8,396 bases of DNA from an uncultured Eubacterium sp. (lineage in GTDB: Bacteria; Bacillota; Clostridia; Lachnospirales; Lachnospiraceae): assembly GCA_904502145.1 (NCBI GenBank), contig CAJGDH010000074.1:1-8396 (forward strand), given 5' to 3'. This document shows positions 1 through 7,576 of the stretch, in pieces. The notes below the pieces were generated by a model, which was not told the DNA's origin, did not search any database, and worked only from the letters and a program-made list of their open reading frames with translations. The translations under genes were made by a program, and so were the position numbers. Every line of letters begins with the position of its first letter. Position 1 is the stretch's first letter.

Positions 1-1581
1 GGGGCACCCATCGTGCCCTCAGACCTGATGTCGGCTTCCACCGCATTTTCCGTCTCCGGAAATTATACCTATGCCATTCAGCCGGTCTTCGTATGGAACG
101 GCCTGCTGATCCTTCTTTACCTGGCGCTGTTTTTCCGGTGCCCGAGGGCAAAGAAGACCGGATGGAAACCCAGGGTGATCTGCCTGGCGGCAATCCTGGT
201 CCTGTCCTCAGTCCTCGGGATACTGGTCATGGAACAGAAGACCCTGAAGAGTGTCGGCATAAAAAACAATGTGTGGGACCAGAAGAAGGGATATGCCAAA
301 AACGGGCTGTTTTTCGGCTTTGTCCTGAATATGAATTCACTGGTCCAGGAAAAGCCCAGTGACTATTCCGTCAGTGCGGCAAAGGATATCGCTGCCCTGT
401 ACGAGGAGAGGTATGCCAACCGGACAACGAAGAAGAAGGGAAAACTGGAGCCCGCAGACGGGAGGAAACCCAACATCATTGCCATCATGAATGAGGCCTT
501 GTCCGACCTTTCCGTGGTGAATCCCCTGGCGACCAACCAGGATTATATGCCCTTCATCCGGAAACTGAAGAGGAACACCATCAAAGGGGACCTCTATATG
601 TCCATATTCGGATCGGGCACCTGCAATTCGGAATTTGAATTCCTGACCGGAAACAATGTAGGCTTCCTGAGGAACGGGATCATCACCTACACCCAGGTGG
701 TGAAGGATGTGCTGCCCAACATGACCTGGCTTCTGAAAGAACAAGGATATGCAGGCAATCTGGCCCTTCATCCCTTCCTTGCCTCCGGCTGGAACCGGAT
801 CAAGGTCTATGAGGAGATGGGTTTTGAACGCTTTCTGAGTGAAGAAGATTTCACCGACCCACTGATGTACAGGAAATACATTTCCGATCAGGCTGATTTC
901 GAGAAGATCGTCGAACTCTATGAGGAGCATGACAGGAAGGAAGGCCCCTTCTATCTGTTCAATGTCACCATGCAGAATCATGGCGGATTCGATAAGACCT
1001 ACGACAATTTCAAACAGGAGATAAGCATCACCGACAACCATACTTCACCTACCGCAGACCAGTATCTGTCCCTGATCAAAAAGACCGATGAGGCCTTTGC
1101 CTACCTGGTGGATTATTTCAAAAAGGTGGATGAACCCACTATCATCGTCATGTTCGGTGATCATCAGCCGTCTCTGGGCAGTGAGTTTTATGACAGTCTT
1201 TACGGGAAACCCTCCGGAAAGCTGACCAGGGAAGAACTGCTCAGGAAATATATCACTCCCTTTATCATCTGGACCAATTACCCCATCAGGGCGGAACAGA
1301 TCGACAGGATGAGTGCCAATTACCTTGGGGCTTATGTCATGACCGAGGCGGGTCTGAAGACAAGTCCCTACCAGAAGTTCCTCATGGACCTCTATGAAGA
1401 ACTTCCGGTGATCAATGCCATGGGAGCCATCGATTCCCAGGGAAAATACTACAAAGACGTACTGGACACCCCCTGCAAGGATACGGTAAAACAATATCAG
1501 ATCCTCCAGTACAATAACCTGATCGATACAAAACACACGGTCAGATCCTTCTTCTACCTGCCGGAAAAGGAACTCCGGTGA
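1..1581 (+). CDS. LTA synthase family membrane protein (sulfatase-fold phosphoglycerol transferase), 5' partial
   Basis: Membrane-anchored enzyme of the LtaS/alkaline phosphatase superfamily. The family moves glycerol-phosphate from phosphatidylglycerol onto a glycolipid or glycan outside the membrane. The frame is open from base 1 (GAPIVPSDLM), so the GTG at 13 is internal and the N-terminal membrane helices lie outside the window. Counting from that GTG, two hydrophobic segments are visible at about residues 22-41 and 54-73, then the catalytic domain. PNIIAIMNEAL (E161) is the first metal-binding motif. GSGTCNSEFEF carries the expected nucleophile T203. TMQNHGG (H323) and MFGDHQPS (D383, H384) are the later metal or substrate motifs. 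All key residues appear intact. The TGA is at 1579-1581, and the next gene starts 34 bases later with no terminator between, so co-transcription is likely. The family is secure. Whether the product is true lipoteichoic acid or another phosphoglycerol-modified glycan cannot be told. Confidence 0.88.
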   Translation, partial: GAPIVPSDLMSASTAFSVSGNYTYAIQPVFVWNGLLILLYLALFFRCPRAKKTGWKPRVICLAAILVLSSVLGILVMEQKTLKSVGIKNNVWDQKKGYAKNGLFFGFVLNMNSLVQEKPSDYSVSAAKDIAALYEERYANRTTKKKGKLEPADGRKPNIIAIMNEALSDLSVVNPLATNQDYMPFIRKLKRNTIKGDLYMSIFGSGTCNSEFEFLTGNNVGFLRNGIITYTQVVKDVLPNMTWLLKEQGYAGNLALHPFLASGWNRIKVYEEMGFERFLSEEDFTDPLMYRKYISDQADFEKIVELYEEHDRKEGPFYLFNVTMQNHGGFDKTYDNFKQEISITDNHTSPTADQYLSLIKKTDEAFAYLVDYFKKVDEPTIIVMFGDHQPSLGSEFYDSLYGKPSGKLTREELLRKYITPFIIWTNYPIRAEQIDRMSANYLGAYVMTEAGLKTSPYQKFLMDLYEELPVINAMGAIDSQGKYYKDVLDTPCKDTVKQYQILQYNNLIDTKHTVRSFFYLPEKELR

Positions 1582-1615
1582 CGGGGAAGCAGGATGAGGA
1601 GAAAGGAGAAACCAG

Positions 1616-2836
1616 ATGAAAATCGGAAAATGGGCAGGACTGCTGATCCTCCTGCTGGTCCTTATCCTGGCAGGATGCCGCCAGGAGAAACCCGAGAGCA
1701 ATACCTCCGGGGAAAAGGGAACGACGCGGACCGGTGAGGAGGACGTCCGGGTGGATGAGATCACCCTGGAAGGAATGGCTCTGGATGTCCTGGAAACCAT
1801 GTCCCTTCAGGAGAAGATCGGCCAGCTCTTTATCGTCTGTACGGACTCCCTCGATTTTTCCGCGGAGACGGAGATGACGGAAGAGATGAGGAATAATCTT
1901 CAGCTCTACCAGCCCGGGGGGATCATATTCTTTTCTTTCAACATTGAAGAACCAGAACAGACAAAAACCTTTATTCGGGATATGCAGGATTCAGTGAAGA
2001 TTCCCATGTTCATGGGCGTGGATGAAGAAGGAGGACTGGTTGCCCGCATCGCCAACAACGAGAAGATGGGTACCACCTCATTTCCCACCATGAAGCAGGT
2101 GGGGGACACCGGATCCCTGGAGATGGCCCTGGAGATGGGAAGGACCATAGGACGAGAGATATCCTCACTGGGATTCAATCTCGATTTTGCCCCTGTGGCG
2201 GACGTGATGAGCAATGACGCCAACACGGAGATCGGGGAGCGGAGCTTCGGCAGTGATCCGAAACTGGTGGCAGACATGGTGGATGAAGTGGTGAAAGGAC
2301 TTCAGGAGAACGATGTTTGTGCCACCCTCAAACATTTTCCCGGACAGGGAAGCAGCGGGGATGACACCCACAAGGGATATGTGGGTATGGATGTCACCAT
2401 CGACGATCTGCGGGAATCCGATTTTCTGCCTTTTAAAAGAGGGATCAGGACCGGAGCGGATTTCGTGATGGTATCCCATGTATCGGTGAATGAAGTCACC
2501 GGAAATGATGTGCCTTCCTCCCTGTCCCCTGTGGTGGTCAGAGATATTCTGAGGGACGAGCTCCAGTTTGAAAACGTGATCGTCACCGATGCCATGAACA
2601 TGAAGAGTATAACGAAGTTTTATGATTCCGACGAGGCTGCAAGGCTTGCTTTCCAGGCAGGAAATGATATGATCCTCATGCCGGATGACTTCCAGCTTGC
2701 CCTGGAAGGGATCACGGAGGCGGTAAGCGAAGGGAACATCAGTGAAGAAGACATCGATGATGCCGTGCTGAGGATCCTGAAGACAAAGATACTCAGGGGG
2801 ATAATCCCTGAAGATTCTCCTTATTTTGCCCCTTGA
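1616..2836 (+). CDS. Lipoprotein glycoside hydrolase family 3, probable beta-N-acetylhexosaminidase (NagZ-like)
   Basis: Predicted surface lipoprotein of 406 residues with a family 3 TIM-barrel hydrolase domain. It likely removes N-acetylglucosamine from cell-wall muropeptides or related glycans. The N-terminus is a lipoprotein signal: basic MKIGK, a Leu/Ile core and lipobox LAGC with Cys21, followed by a polar linker to about residue 45. GVDEEGG (D136) and R144 fit substrate binding. ERSFG at 208-212 is a family motif. KHFPGQGSSGDDTH at 239-252 is the NagZ signature loop; D250 and H252 match its Asp-His acid/base dyad. VIVTDAMNM gives nucleophile D325. The loop has GQG where NagZ usually has GHG. 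There is no C-terminal domain like that of Bacillus NagZ; the protein ends soon after the barrel. The start is set by AAAGGAG at 1602-1608, 7 bases before the ATG. Hexosaminidase activity is inferred from the Asp-His loop; the exact substrate is unknown. Confidence 0.87.
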   Translation: MKIGKWAGLLILLLVLILAGCRQEKPESNTSGEKGTTRTGEEDVRVDEITLEGMALDVLETMSLQEKIGQLFIVCTDSLDFSAETEMTEEMRNNLQLYQPGGIIFFSFNIEEPEQTKTFIRDMQDSVKIPMFMGVDEEGGLVARIANNEKMGTTSFPTMKQVGDTGSLEMALEMGRTIGREISSLGFNLDFAPVADVMSNDANTEIGERSFGSDPKLVADMVDEVVKGLQENDVCATLKHFPGQGSSGDDTHKGYVGMDVTIDDLRESDFLPFKRGIRTGADFVMVSHVSVNEVTGNDVPSSLSPVVVRDILRDELQFENVIVTDAMNMKSITKFYDSDEAARLAFQAGNDMILMPDDFQLALEGITEAVSEGNISEEDIDDAVLRILKTKILRGIIPEDSPYFAP

Positions 2837-2865
2837 AAGTCATCTGTCCTCCATGGCAGTCAGAC

Positions 2866-2893
2866 TTGAAAAGAAGAGCAATATATGTAAAAA
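2866..2893 (+). promoter_or_regulatory. Weak candidate promoter for purB
   Basis: TTGAAA at 2866-2871 resembles a -35 box (5 of 6). TAAAAA at 2888-2893 is a poor -10 box after a 16-base spacer. The stretch from 2881 to 2910 is distinctly AT-rich, unlike the surrounding genes. A start near 2900 would leave a short leader ending in the strong AAGGAGG at 2911-2917. A better -10 match, TAGAAT at 2900-2905, has no -35 at a proper distance and would put the transcript start on the ribosome binding site. The 90-base gap makes an independent promoter plausible, but the boxes are weak. Confidence 0.3.
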
Positions 2894-2926
2894 TAGCAAT
2901 AGAATATACAAAGGAGGCATGCCACT

Positions 2927-4360
2927 ATGTACGACAGATACCAAAGTCCTTTATCCGAGCGTTATGCCAGCAAGGAGATGCAGTACATTTTCTCCCCGGA
3001 CAAGAAATTCAAAACCTGGAGGAAACTCTGGATCGCCCTGGCGGAAACAGAGTACGAACTGGGACTGGAAAGTGTCACCAAAGAACAGATCGAAGAACTG
3101 AAAGCACATGCCGATGAGATAAATTTTGAGGAGGCCAAAGCCAGGGAGAAACTGGTGCGTCATGATGTGATGTCCCATGTTTATGCTTACGGCCTTCAGT
3201 GTCCCAACGCCAAGGGGATCATCCATCTTGGGGCCACCTCATGCTACGTGGGGGACAATACCGATATTATCATCATGACGGAAGGCCTTAGGCTGGTCCG
3301 GAAAAAACTCCTGAACGTCATTGCGGAACTGTCCCGTTTTGCCATGAAATACAAGGATCTTCCCACCCTGGCCTTCACCCATTTCCAGCCTGCACAGCCC
3401 ACCACTGTCGGAAAGAGGGCTACCCTGTGGATCAACGAACTGATGCTTGATCTTGAGGATCTGGATTATGTTCTCTCCACCATGAAGCTGCTGGGATGCA
3501 AGGGAACAACAGGGACACAGGCCAGCTTCCTGGAGCTTTTCAACGGGAATCACGACCTGATCCGTCAGATCGACATGAAGATCGCTGAAAAGATGGGTTT
3601 TGCCGGCTGTTATCCCGTTTCCGGTCAAACCTATTCCAGAAAGGTGGACAGCCGTGTACTGAATGTGCTGAGCGGTATCGCCCAGTCCGCCCATAAATTC
3701 TCCAATGATATCCGCCTCCTTCAGCACCTGAAGGAGATCGAGGAGCCATTCGAGAAGAACCAGATCGGTTCCTCCGCCATGGCCTATAAACGTAATCCCA
3801 TGAGGAGCGAGCGCATTGCTTCCCTGGCTGATTACGTGATGTCCGATGCCATGAACCCGGCCCTCGTCGCCTCCACACAGTGGTTTGAACGTACTCTGGA
3901 CGATTCGGCCAACAAGAGGCTTTCCATCCCCGAAGGCTTCCTTGCCGTTGACGGCATTCTTGATCTTTATCTCAACGTGGTGGACGGACTCGTGGTATAT
4001 CCCAAAGTCATCCACAGCCGTCTGATGAAGGAACTTCCCTTCATGGCGACGGAAAATATCATGATGGATGCCGTGAAGGCAGGGGGAGACCGACAGGAAC
4101 TCCATGAGAGGATCCGCGTCCATTCCATGGCAGCCGGAAAAGTGGTCAAAGAGGAAGGGAAGGAGAATGACCTCCTCGAACGCATCGCGGCAGACCCCGC
4201 TTTCAACATGAATATGGACCAGCTGCTGGCCATTATGAAACCCGAGAATTTTGTGGGGAGAGCCCCCCTGCAGACAGAAGAGTACATCAGGGATCACGTG
4301 AACCCTGTTCTTGAACAAAATGCCGGGGATCTCGGCATGACCGCGGAGATCAATGTATGA
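2927..4360 (+). CDS. purB: Adenylosuccinate lyase PurB
   Basis: Cytoplasmic enzyme of the fumarase/aspartase superfamily. It releases fumarate twice in purine synthesis: from SAICAR to give AICAR, and from adenylosuccinate to give AMP. At 477 residues it is longer than the roughly 430-residue Bacillus-type PurB and fits the form related to animal ADSL. Visible motifs are LVRHDVMSHV (H79), LGATSCYVGDN at 101-111, THFQPAQPTT (H152) and the flexible signature loop GSSAMAYKRNPMRSE at 281-295. By comparison with human ADSL (H86, H159, S289, K295), the catalytic or substrate residues H79, H152, S282 and K288 are all present. GGDRQELHERIR at 386-397 is also typical. The start ATG has AAGGAGG at 2911-2917, 9 bases upstream. 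The downstream flippase follows after 44 bases, and purA, the preceding step in AMP synthesis, lies beyond it. Confidence 0.96.
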   Translation: MYDRYQSPLSERYASKEMQYIFSPDKKFKTWRKLWIALAETEYELGLESVTKEQIEELKAHADEINFEEAKAREKLVRHDVMSHVYAYGLQCPNAKGIIHLGATSCYVGDNTDIIIMTEGLRLVRKKLLNVIAELSRFAMKYKDLPTLAFTHFQPAQPTTVGKRATLWINELMLDLEDLDYVLSTMKLLGCKGTTGTQASFLELFNGNHDLIRQIDMKIAEKMGFAGCYPVSGQTYSRKVDSRVLNVLSGIAQSAHKFSNDIRLLQHLKEIEEPFEKNQIGSSAMAYKRNPMRSERIASLADYVMSDAMNPALVASTQWFERTLDDSANKRLSIPEGFLAVDGILDLYLNVVDGLVVYPKVIHSRLMKELPFMATENIMMDAVKAGGDRQELHERIRVHSMAAGKVVKEEGKENDLLERIAADPAFNMNMDQLLAIMKPENFVGRAPLQTEEYIRDHVNPVLEQNAGDLGMTAEINV

Positions 4361-4387
4361 CCTTTGACGCGGTATTCATTTTTCCCC

Positions 4388-4398
4388 AAGGAAGGTGA
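4388..4398 (+). promoter_or_regulatory. Ribosome binding site supporting a TTG start
   Basis: AAGGAAGGTGA contains AAGGTGA, matching the 3' end of 16S rRNA, and ends 6 bases before TTG at 4405-4407. No ATG or GTG in this frame has a comparable site. The first in-frame ATG, at 4459, would cut into the first membrane helix of the flippase. This site therefore decides the start. Confidence 0.7.
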
Positions 4399-4404
4399 AA
4401 CGAT

Positions 4405-6075
4405 TTGAGTCGCAGTACGAAAAAAGAAGAAAATATACTGGCCCAGGCCTCCATACTGATGGTGGCGGGGATCATCACCAGGATCATCGGCGTTCTGTAC
4501 CGGAGTCCTGTCACCAGCATTATCGGGGACGAGGGAAACGGCTACTACAGTATCGCAGTGAACATCTACACCATGATCCTGCTGATCTCCTCCTACAGCA
4601 TCCCCATGGCGGTGTCCAAGGTGGTTTCCGGAAAGCTTGCCCTCAAGCAGTACAAGGATGCCCACAAGGTTTTCCGCTGTGCCCTGCTCTACGTGTTTAT
4701 CGTCGGAGTGATCGGTATGAGTGTCACCTGGTTCGGTGCTTCCGTGCTGATCTCCGAGAACCAGAGCAATGCGGTGCCGGCCCTTAAAGTCCTGGCTCCC
4801 GCCATTTTCTTCTCCGGTTTTCTCGGTGTCTTCCGAGGGTATTTCCAGGCTCACGGAAGCATGGTGCCTACCTCCGTTTCCCAGATCGTTGAACAGATCA
4901 TAAACGCGGTGGTCAGCATCGGTGCCGCCCTGCTGTTTATCCACCTTTTTGCCGGGAATGACGATGGTAAAGTCCCGGTATACGGGGCCATGGGATCGGC
5001 GGCAGGTATCGTGGCCGGCGTGATCAGCGGCCTGGCTTTCATGCTGGTCCTGTATATGGCCAATGCTTCTTACTTCAGGAAGAGAAGGCTGCATGATGTT
5101 TCGGGAGTGGACAGCAGTACTGCCAGTATCTTCCTCACTATCATGCTCATGGTCACTCCGGTGATCCTGAGCACCTTTGTCTACAATATCAGTACGGTCA
5201 TCAACCAGACCGTATTTATCGATGTCATGGATTACCGGGGGATGGACAGCCGGCAAGCTGCCTCTCTCTACGGAGTATTTTCCGGAAAATTCTGGGTTCT
5301 GATCAATGTGCCCGTGGCTCTTGCAAACTCCATGTCCACCGCCATGATCCCTGCAGTCTCCGGAAACTATACTCTGGGGAATCTGAAAAAATGCGGGCAG
5401 AAGGTGAAGGAAGCCATCCACTTTGTCATGATGATCAGCATTCCTGCGGCTGCAGGCCTATTCGTCCTGGCCTGCCCGGTCATGCAGGTCCTCTTTCCCC
5501 AGAAGGCGACCATACGGATCGCCATCAACATTCTGCGGGCAGGAAGCATCAGTGTGATCTTCTACAGCTTGTCCACCGTATCCAACGGGGTACTCCAGGG
5601 GATAGGGAAGGTAAATATCCCTCTGCGCAATGCGGCTTTTGCCCTGCTGCTCCAGGTTATGCTCCTGGCATCCCTGCTCTATTTTACGGACCTTGACCTC
5701 TATGCGCTGGTGGCGGCAACCTGTTTCTATTCCTTCATGATGTGCTTCCTCAACAGTCTGGGGGTAAGGAAATATCTGGGCTACCGGCAGGAGATCAGGA
5801 AAACCTTCTTCATCCCCGCAGTCAGCGCGGTGGTCATGGGGATATTCTGCTACTTCTTCTACCAGGGACTGTACAGGCTCATGACTATGATATGCGGAGG
5901 TTTTCTTCCCCTGAGGGTGATCATCCTTCTCTGTATGATGGTCGCCATCACATTTGCCGTCGCAGTTTATTTTGTCTGTGAGCTGAAACTTGGCGGAGTG
6001 ACGGAAGAGGAGATCGTCAATTTCCCGAAAGGGACGTCTCTTCTGCGGGCCGCAAAAAGATTTGGCTTACTTTGA
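4405..6075 (+). CDS. SpoVB/MurJ-like polysaccharide flippase (MOP superfamily)
   Basis: Integral membrane protein of 556 residues, probably with 14 helices. It belongs to the polysaccharide transporter branch of the MOP flippases (SpoVB, YtgP, MurJ relatives), which move lipid-linked glycan or peptidoglycan precursors across the membrane. The N-terminal segment at residues 11-32 (ILAQASILMVAGIITRIIGV and beyond) and LYRSPVTSIIGDEGNGYY are characteristic of the SpoVB group. RGYFQAHGSMVPTSVSQIVE at 144-163 and the later GVLQGIGK at 395-402 are also family motifs. A short polar stretch, about residues 225-237, separates two halves of the helices. The length fits the family. It starts at TTG, chosen for the ribosome binding site just upstream and because a later ATG would truncate helix 1. 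It lies 44 bases after purB, probably in the same transcript. The transported substrate is unknown: peptidoglycan lipid II and a surface polysaccharide unit are both possible. The adjacent purine genes give no clue. Confidence 0.88.
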   Translation: MSRSTKKEENILAQASILMVAGIITRIIGVLYRSPVTSIIGDEGNGYYSIAVNIYTMILLISSYSIPMAVSKVVSGKLALKQYKDAHKVFRCALLYVFIVGVIGMSVTWFGASVLISENQSNAVPALKVLAPAIFFSGFLGVFRGYFQAHGSMVPTSVSQIVEQIINAVVSIGAALLFIHLFAGNDDGKVPVYGAMGSAAGIVAGVISGLAFMLVLYMANASYFRKRRLHDVSGVDSSTASIFLTIMLMVTPVILSTFVYNISTVINQTVFIDVMDYRGMDSRQAASLYGVFSGKFWVLINVPVALANSMSTAMIPAVSGNYTLGNLKKCGQKVKEAIHFVMMISIPAAAGLFVLACPVMQVLFPQKATIRIAINILRAGSISVIFYSLSTVSNGVLQGIGKVNIPLRNAAFALLLQVMLLASLLYFTDLDLYALVAATCFYSFMMCFLNSLGVRKYLGYRQEIRKTFFIPAVSAVVMGIFCYFFYQGLYRLMTMICGGFLPLRVIILLCMMVAITFAVAVYFVCELKLGGVTEEEIVNFPKGTSLLRAAKRFGLL

Positions 6076-6078
6076 TAC

Positions 6079-6107
6079 TTTACTTATCTTGATGAATCAT
6101 ATATAAT
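6079..6107 (+). promoter_or_regulatory. SigA-type promoter of purA
   Basis: A perfect -10 box TATAAT at 6102-6107 lies 17 bases after TTTACT at 6079-6084 (4 of 6 to TTGACA) in a strongly AT-rich stretch. It begins just after the flippase stop at 6075. Transcription would start near 6114, leaving a leader of about 115 nt before purA. It is the best promoter in the window and suggests that purA is expressed independently of purB and the flippase. Confidence 0.7.
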
Positions 6108-6113
6108 ATTCTT

Positions 6114-6228
6114 TTGTGAGAAACAGACATCTGTCATCGAATGAGATGGCCGGGGCAGGACTCCGGCTGTTCCATGACTGCGGCCGGGATTTCCGGGCTG
6201 AACGCAGCAGATATAGGAGGATCGAAAC
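6114..6228 (+). promoter_or_regulatory. Structured 5' leader of purA, no recognised riboswitch
   Basis: Several short hairpins can form. ACAGA-CA-TCTGT at 6123-6134 sits just after the predicted transcript start. GCCGG 6149-6153 can pair with CCGGC 6163-6167. The same CCGGC can instead pair with GCCGG 6183-6187, extendable to nine pairs with three G-U (6162-6170 with 6180-6188). GCTG-AACG-CAGC at 6197-6208 lies just before the ribosome binding site at 6214-6220. There is no U-run that would make any of them a terminator. I see no purine or PRPP (ykkC-type) riboswitch core and no clear PurBox. A regulatory role is inference only. Confidence 0.35.
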
Positions 6229-7521
6229 ATGGTAAAAGCAATCGTTGGCGCAAACTGGGGCGACGAGGGTAAGGGCAAGATCACGGATATGCTTGCACAG
6301 GATTCCGATATAATCGTAAGATTTCAGGGTGGTGCAAATGCCGGCCATACCATCATTAACGACTATGGCAGGTTCGCCCTCCACACATTGCCGTCCGGAG
6401 TATTTTATGACCATACCACCAGCGTTATTGGCAATGGAGTTGCTTTGAATATACACGTATTGTTCAATGAGGTTAATGAGATCGTTTCCAAGGGTGTTCC
6501 CAGACCGAAGATCCTTGTTTCCGACCGTGCCCAGATCGTGATGCCTTACCACATACTGTTCGATCAGTATGAGGAAGAACGTCTGGCCGGCAAATCTTTC
6601 GGTTCCACCAAATCAGGCATCGCTCCGTTTTATTCGGACAAGTATGCCAAGATCGGCTTCCAGGTCAGCGAACTGTTCATGGAAGAAGAGGAACTTAAGG
6701 AGAAGATCTCCCGTGTCTGTACCCAGAAAAATGTTCTCCTTGAACATTTATATCACAAACCGCTCCTTGACGTGGAGGACATCTACCGTACTCTGATGGA
6801 GTATAAAGAGATGGTCCGTCCCTTCGTCTGTGATGTTTCCCTTTTCCTCCAGGATGCTTTGAAAGAGGGAAAGACTGTCCTTTTGGAAGGTCAGCTTGGA
6901 ACCCTCAAGGACCCGGATCACGGGATCTATCCCATGGTCACTTCTTCCTCCACCCTTGCTTCCTACGGGGCCATCGGTGCGGGGATCCCTCCCTATGCCA
7001 TCGAGAAGATCATCACGGTTGTGAAGGCTTACAGCAGCGCAGTGGGCGCGGGTGCCTTTGTCAGTGAGATCTTCGGGGATGAAGCCCAGGAGCTGAGAGT
7101 GCGGGGCGGAGATAAGGGTGAATTCGGTGCGACCACAGGCCGTCCCAGACGTATGGGATGGTTCGACTGTGTGGCATCAAAATACGGCTGCCGTCTTCAG
7201 GGCACCACGGATGTGGCCTTTACCGTAGTGGACGTACTGGGATATCTTGACGAGATCCCTGTCTGCGTGGGATATGAGATCGACGGCGAGATCACCCGTG
7301 AATTTCCGGTTACCCACAGGCTGGAGAAGGCCAAACCGGTCCTCAAGGTACTCCCCGGATGGAAGTGCGATATCCGCGGGATCCGTAAGTATGAGGATCT
7401 GCCGGAAAACTGCCGCAAATATATTGAATTTATTGAAAAAGAAATCGGATATCCCATCACCATGGTTTCCAACGGCCCGGGGCGTGATGAGATCATCTAC
7501 CGCAAATCAGACTTATCCTAA
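6229..7521 (+). CDS. purA: Adenylosuccinate synthetase PurA, divergent variant
   Basis: Cytoplasmic enzyme that joins IMP and aspartate using GTP to make adenylosuccinate, which PurB then turns into AMP. The 430 residues match the family length. GANWGDEGKGK holds the catalytic D12, and GGANAGH the catalytic H40. GSTKSGIAP (T127), DHGIYPMVTSSST (T238) and EFGATTGRPRRMGW (R305, R307) are further landmarks; DLPEN near 390 is a C-terminal motif. Compared by eye with E. coli PurA, several ligand residues differ: R143 to K141, R147 to Q145, Q224 to L223 (with Gln one place earlier), and the guanine motif TKLD to TVVD (V333, D335). From memory, this variant is common in Lachnospiraceae, so it is probably a working housekeeping enzyme. 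The presence of catalytic Asp argues against phage PurZ. The start has TAGGAGG at 6214-6220, 8 bases upstream, and its own promoter. Confidence 0.93.
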   Translation: MVKAIVGANWGDEGKGKITDMLAQDSDIIVRFQGGANAGHTIINDYGRFALHTLPSGVFYDHTTSVIGNGVALNIHVLFNEVNEIVSKGVPRPKILVSDRAQIVMPYHILFDQYEEERLAGKSFGSTKSGIAPFYSDKYAKIGFQVSELFMEEEELKEKISRVCTQKNVLLEHLYHKPLLDVEDIYRTLMEYKEMVRPFVCDVSLFLQDALKEGKTVLLEGQLGTLKDPDHGIYPMVTSSSTLASYGAIGAGIPPYAIEKIITVVKAYSSAVGAGAFVSEIFGDEAQELRVRGGDKGEFGATTGRPRRMGWFDCVASKYGCRLQGTTDVAFTVVDVLGYLDEIPVCVGYEIDGEITREFPVTHRLEKAKPVLKVLPGWKCDIRGIRKYEDLPENCRKYIEFIEKEIGYPITMVSNGPGRDEIIYRKSDLS

Positions 7522-7537
7522 AGAAAATCAGGCTGTT

Positions 7538-7563
7538 GCATGAACTTAGCGGAGCATGACTTA
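7538..7563 (+). repeat. Short direct repeat downstream of purA
   Basis: GCATGAACTTA at 7538-7548 recurs as GCATGACTTA at 7554-7563, differing by one inserted A, with starts 16 bases apart. The second copy overlaps the left arm of the inverted repeat at 7555-7576. The repeat is short, so chance is possible; two operator half-sites would be an alternative reading. Confidence 0.4.
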
Positions 7564-7576
7564 TTTCAGGGTCATG
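7555..7576. repeat. Perfect 6-bp inverted repeat between purA and the glycosyltransferase
   Basis: CATGAC at 7555-7560 and GTCATG at 7571-7576 are exact reverse complements separated by ten bases. As RNA it would form a weak AT-containing hairpin. No U-run follows (ATTATTAAG comes next), so it is a poor intrinsic terminator. The spacing of 16 bases between arm starts would also suit a dimeric DNA-binding protein. A poor promoter candidate, ATGACT 7556-7561 with TATTAA 7579-7584 (17-base spacer), overlaps it; if that is real, the repeat would act as an operator. Confidence 0.4.

Noticed and set aside
13..15. GTG at 13 as the start of the LTA-synthase-like gene
   Set aside because: The frame is open to base 1 with family-like residues before it, and the N-terminal membrane helices would be missing.
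1561..1578. CCGGA/TCCGG inverted repeat at the end of the LTA-synthase-like gene as a terminator
   Set aside because: Only five pairs, inside the coding sequence, with no U-run after it; the next gene follows closely.
2846..2861. CTGTC/GGCAG hairpin after the GH3 gene as a terminator
   Set aside because: Five pairs including a G-U, and no U-run downstream.
4364..4392. TTGACG (4364-4369) as a -35 box for the flippase
   Set aside because: No acceptable -10 box lies 15-19 bases downstream; the candidate position is occupied by the ribosome binding site region.
3239..5421. Two long minus-strand open frames (359 and 375 codons, 3239-4318 and 4294-5421), plus others at 337-1041 and 1045-1800
   Set aside because: They lie opposite strongly supported plus-strand genes. 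Their translations are rich in His, Gly and Asp, have no family motifs and lack sensible ribosome binding sites, as expected for shadows of GC-biased codons.
6229..7521. PurZ (2-aminoadenylosuccinate synthetase for Z-DNA) instead of PurA
   Set aside because: The catalytic Asp of GDEGKGK is present, no phage genes surround it, and purB is nearby as expected for ordinary AMP synthesis.
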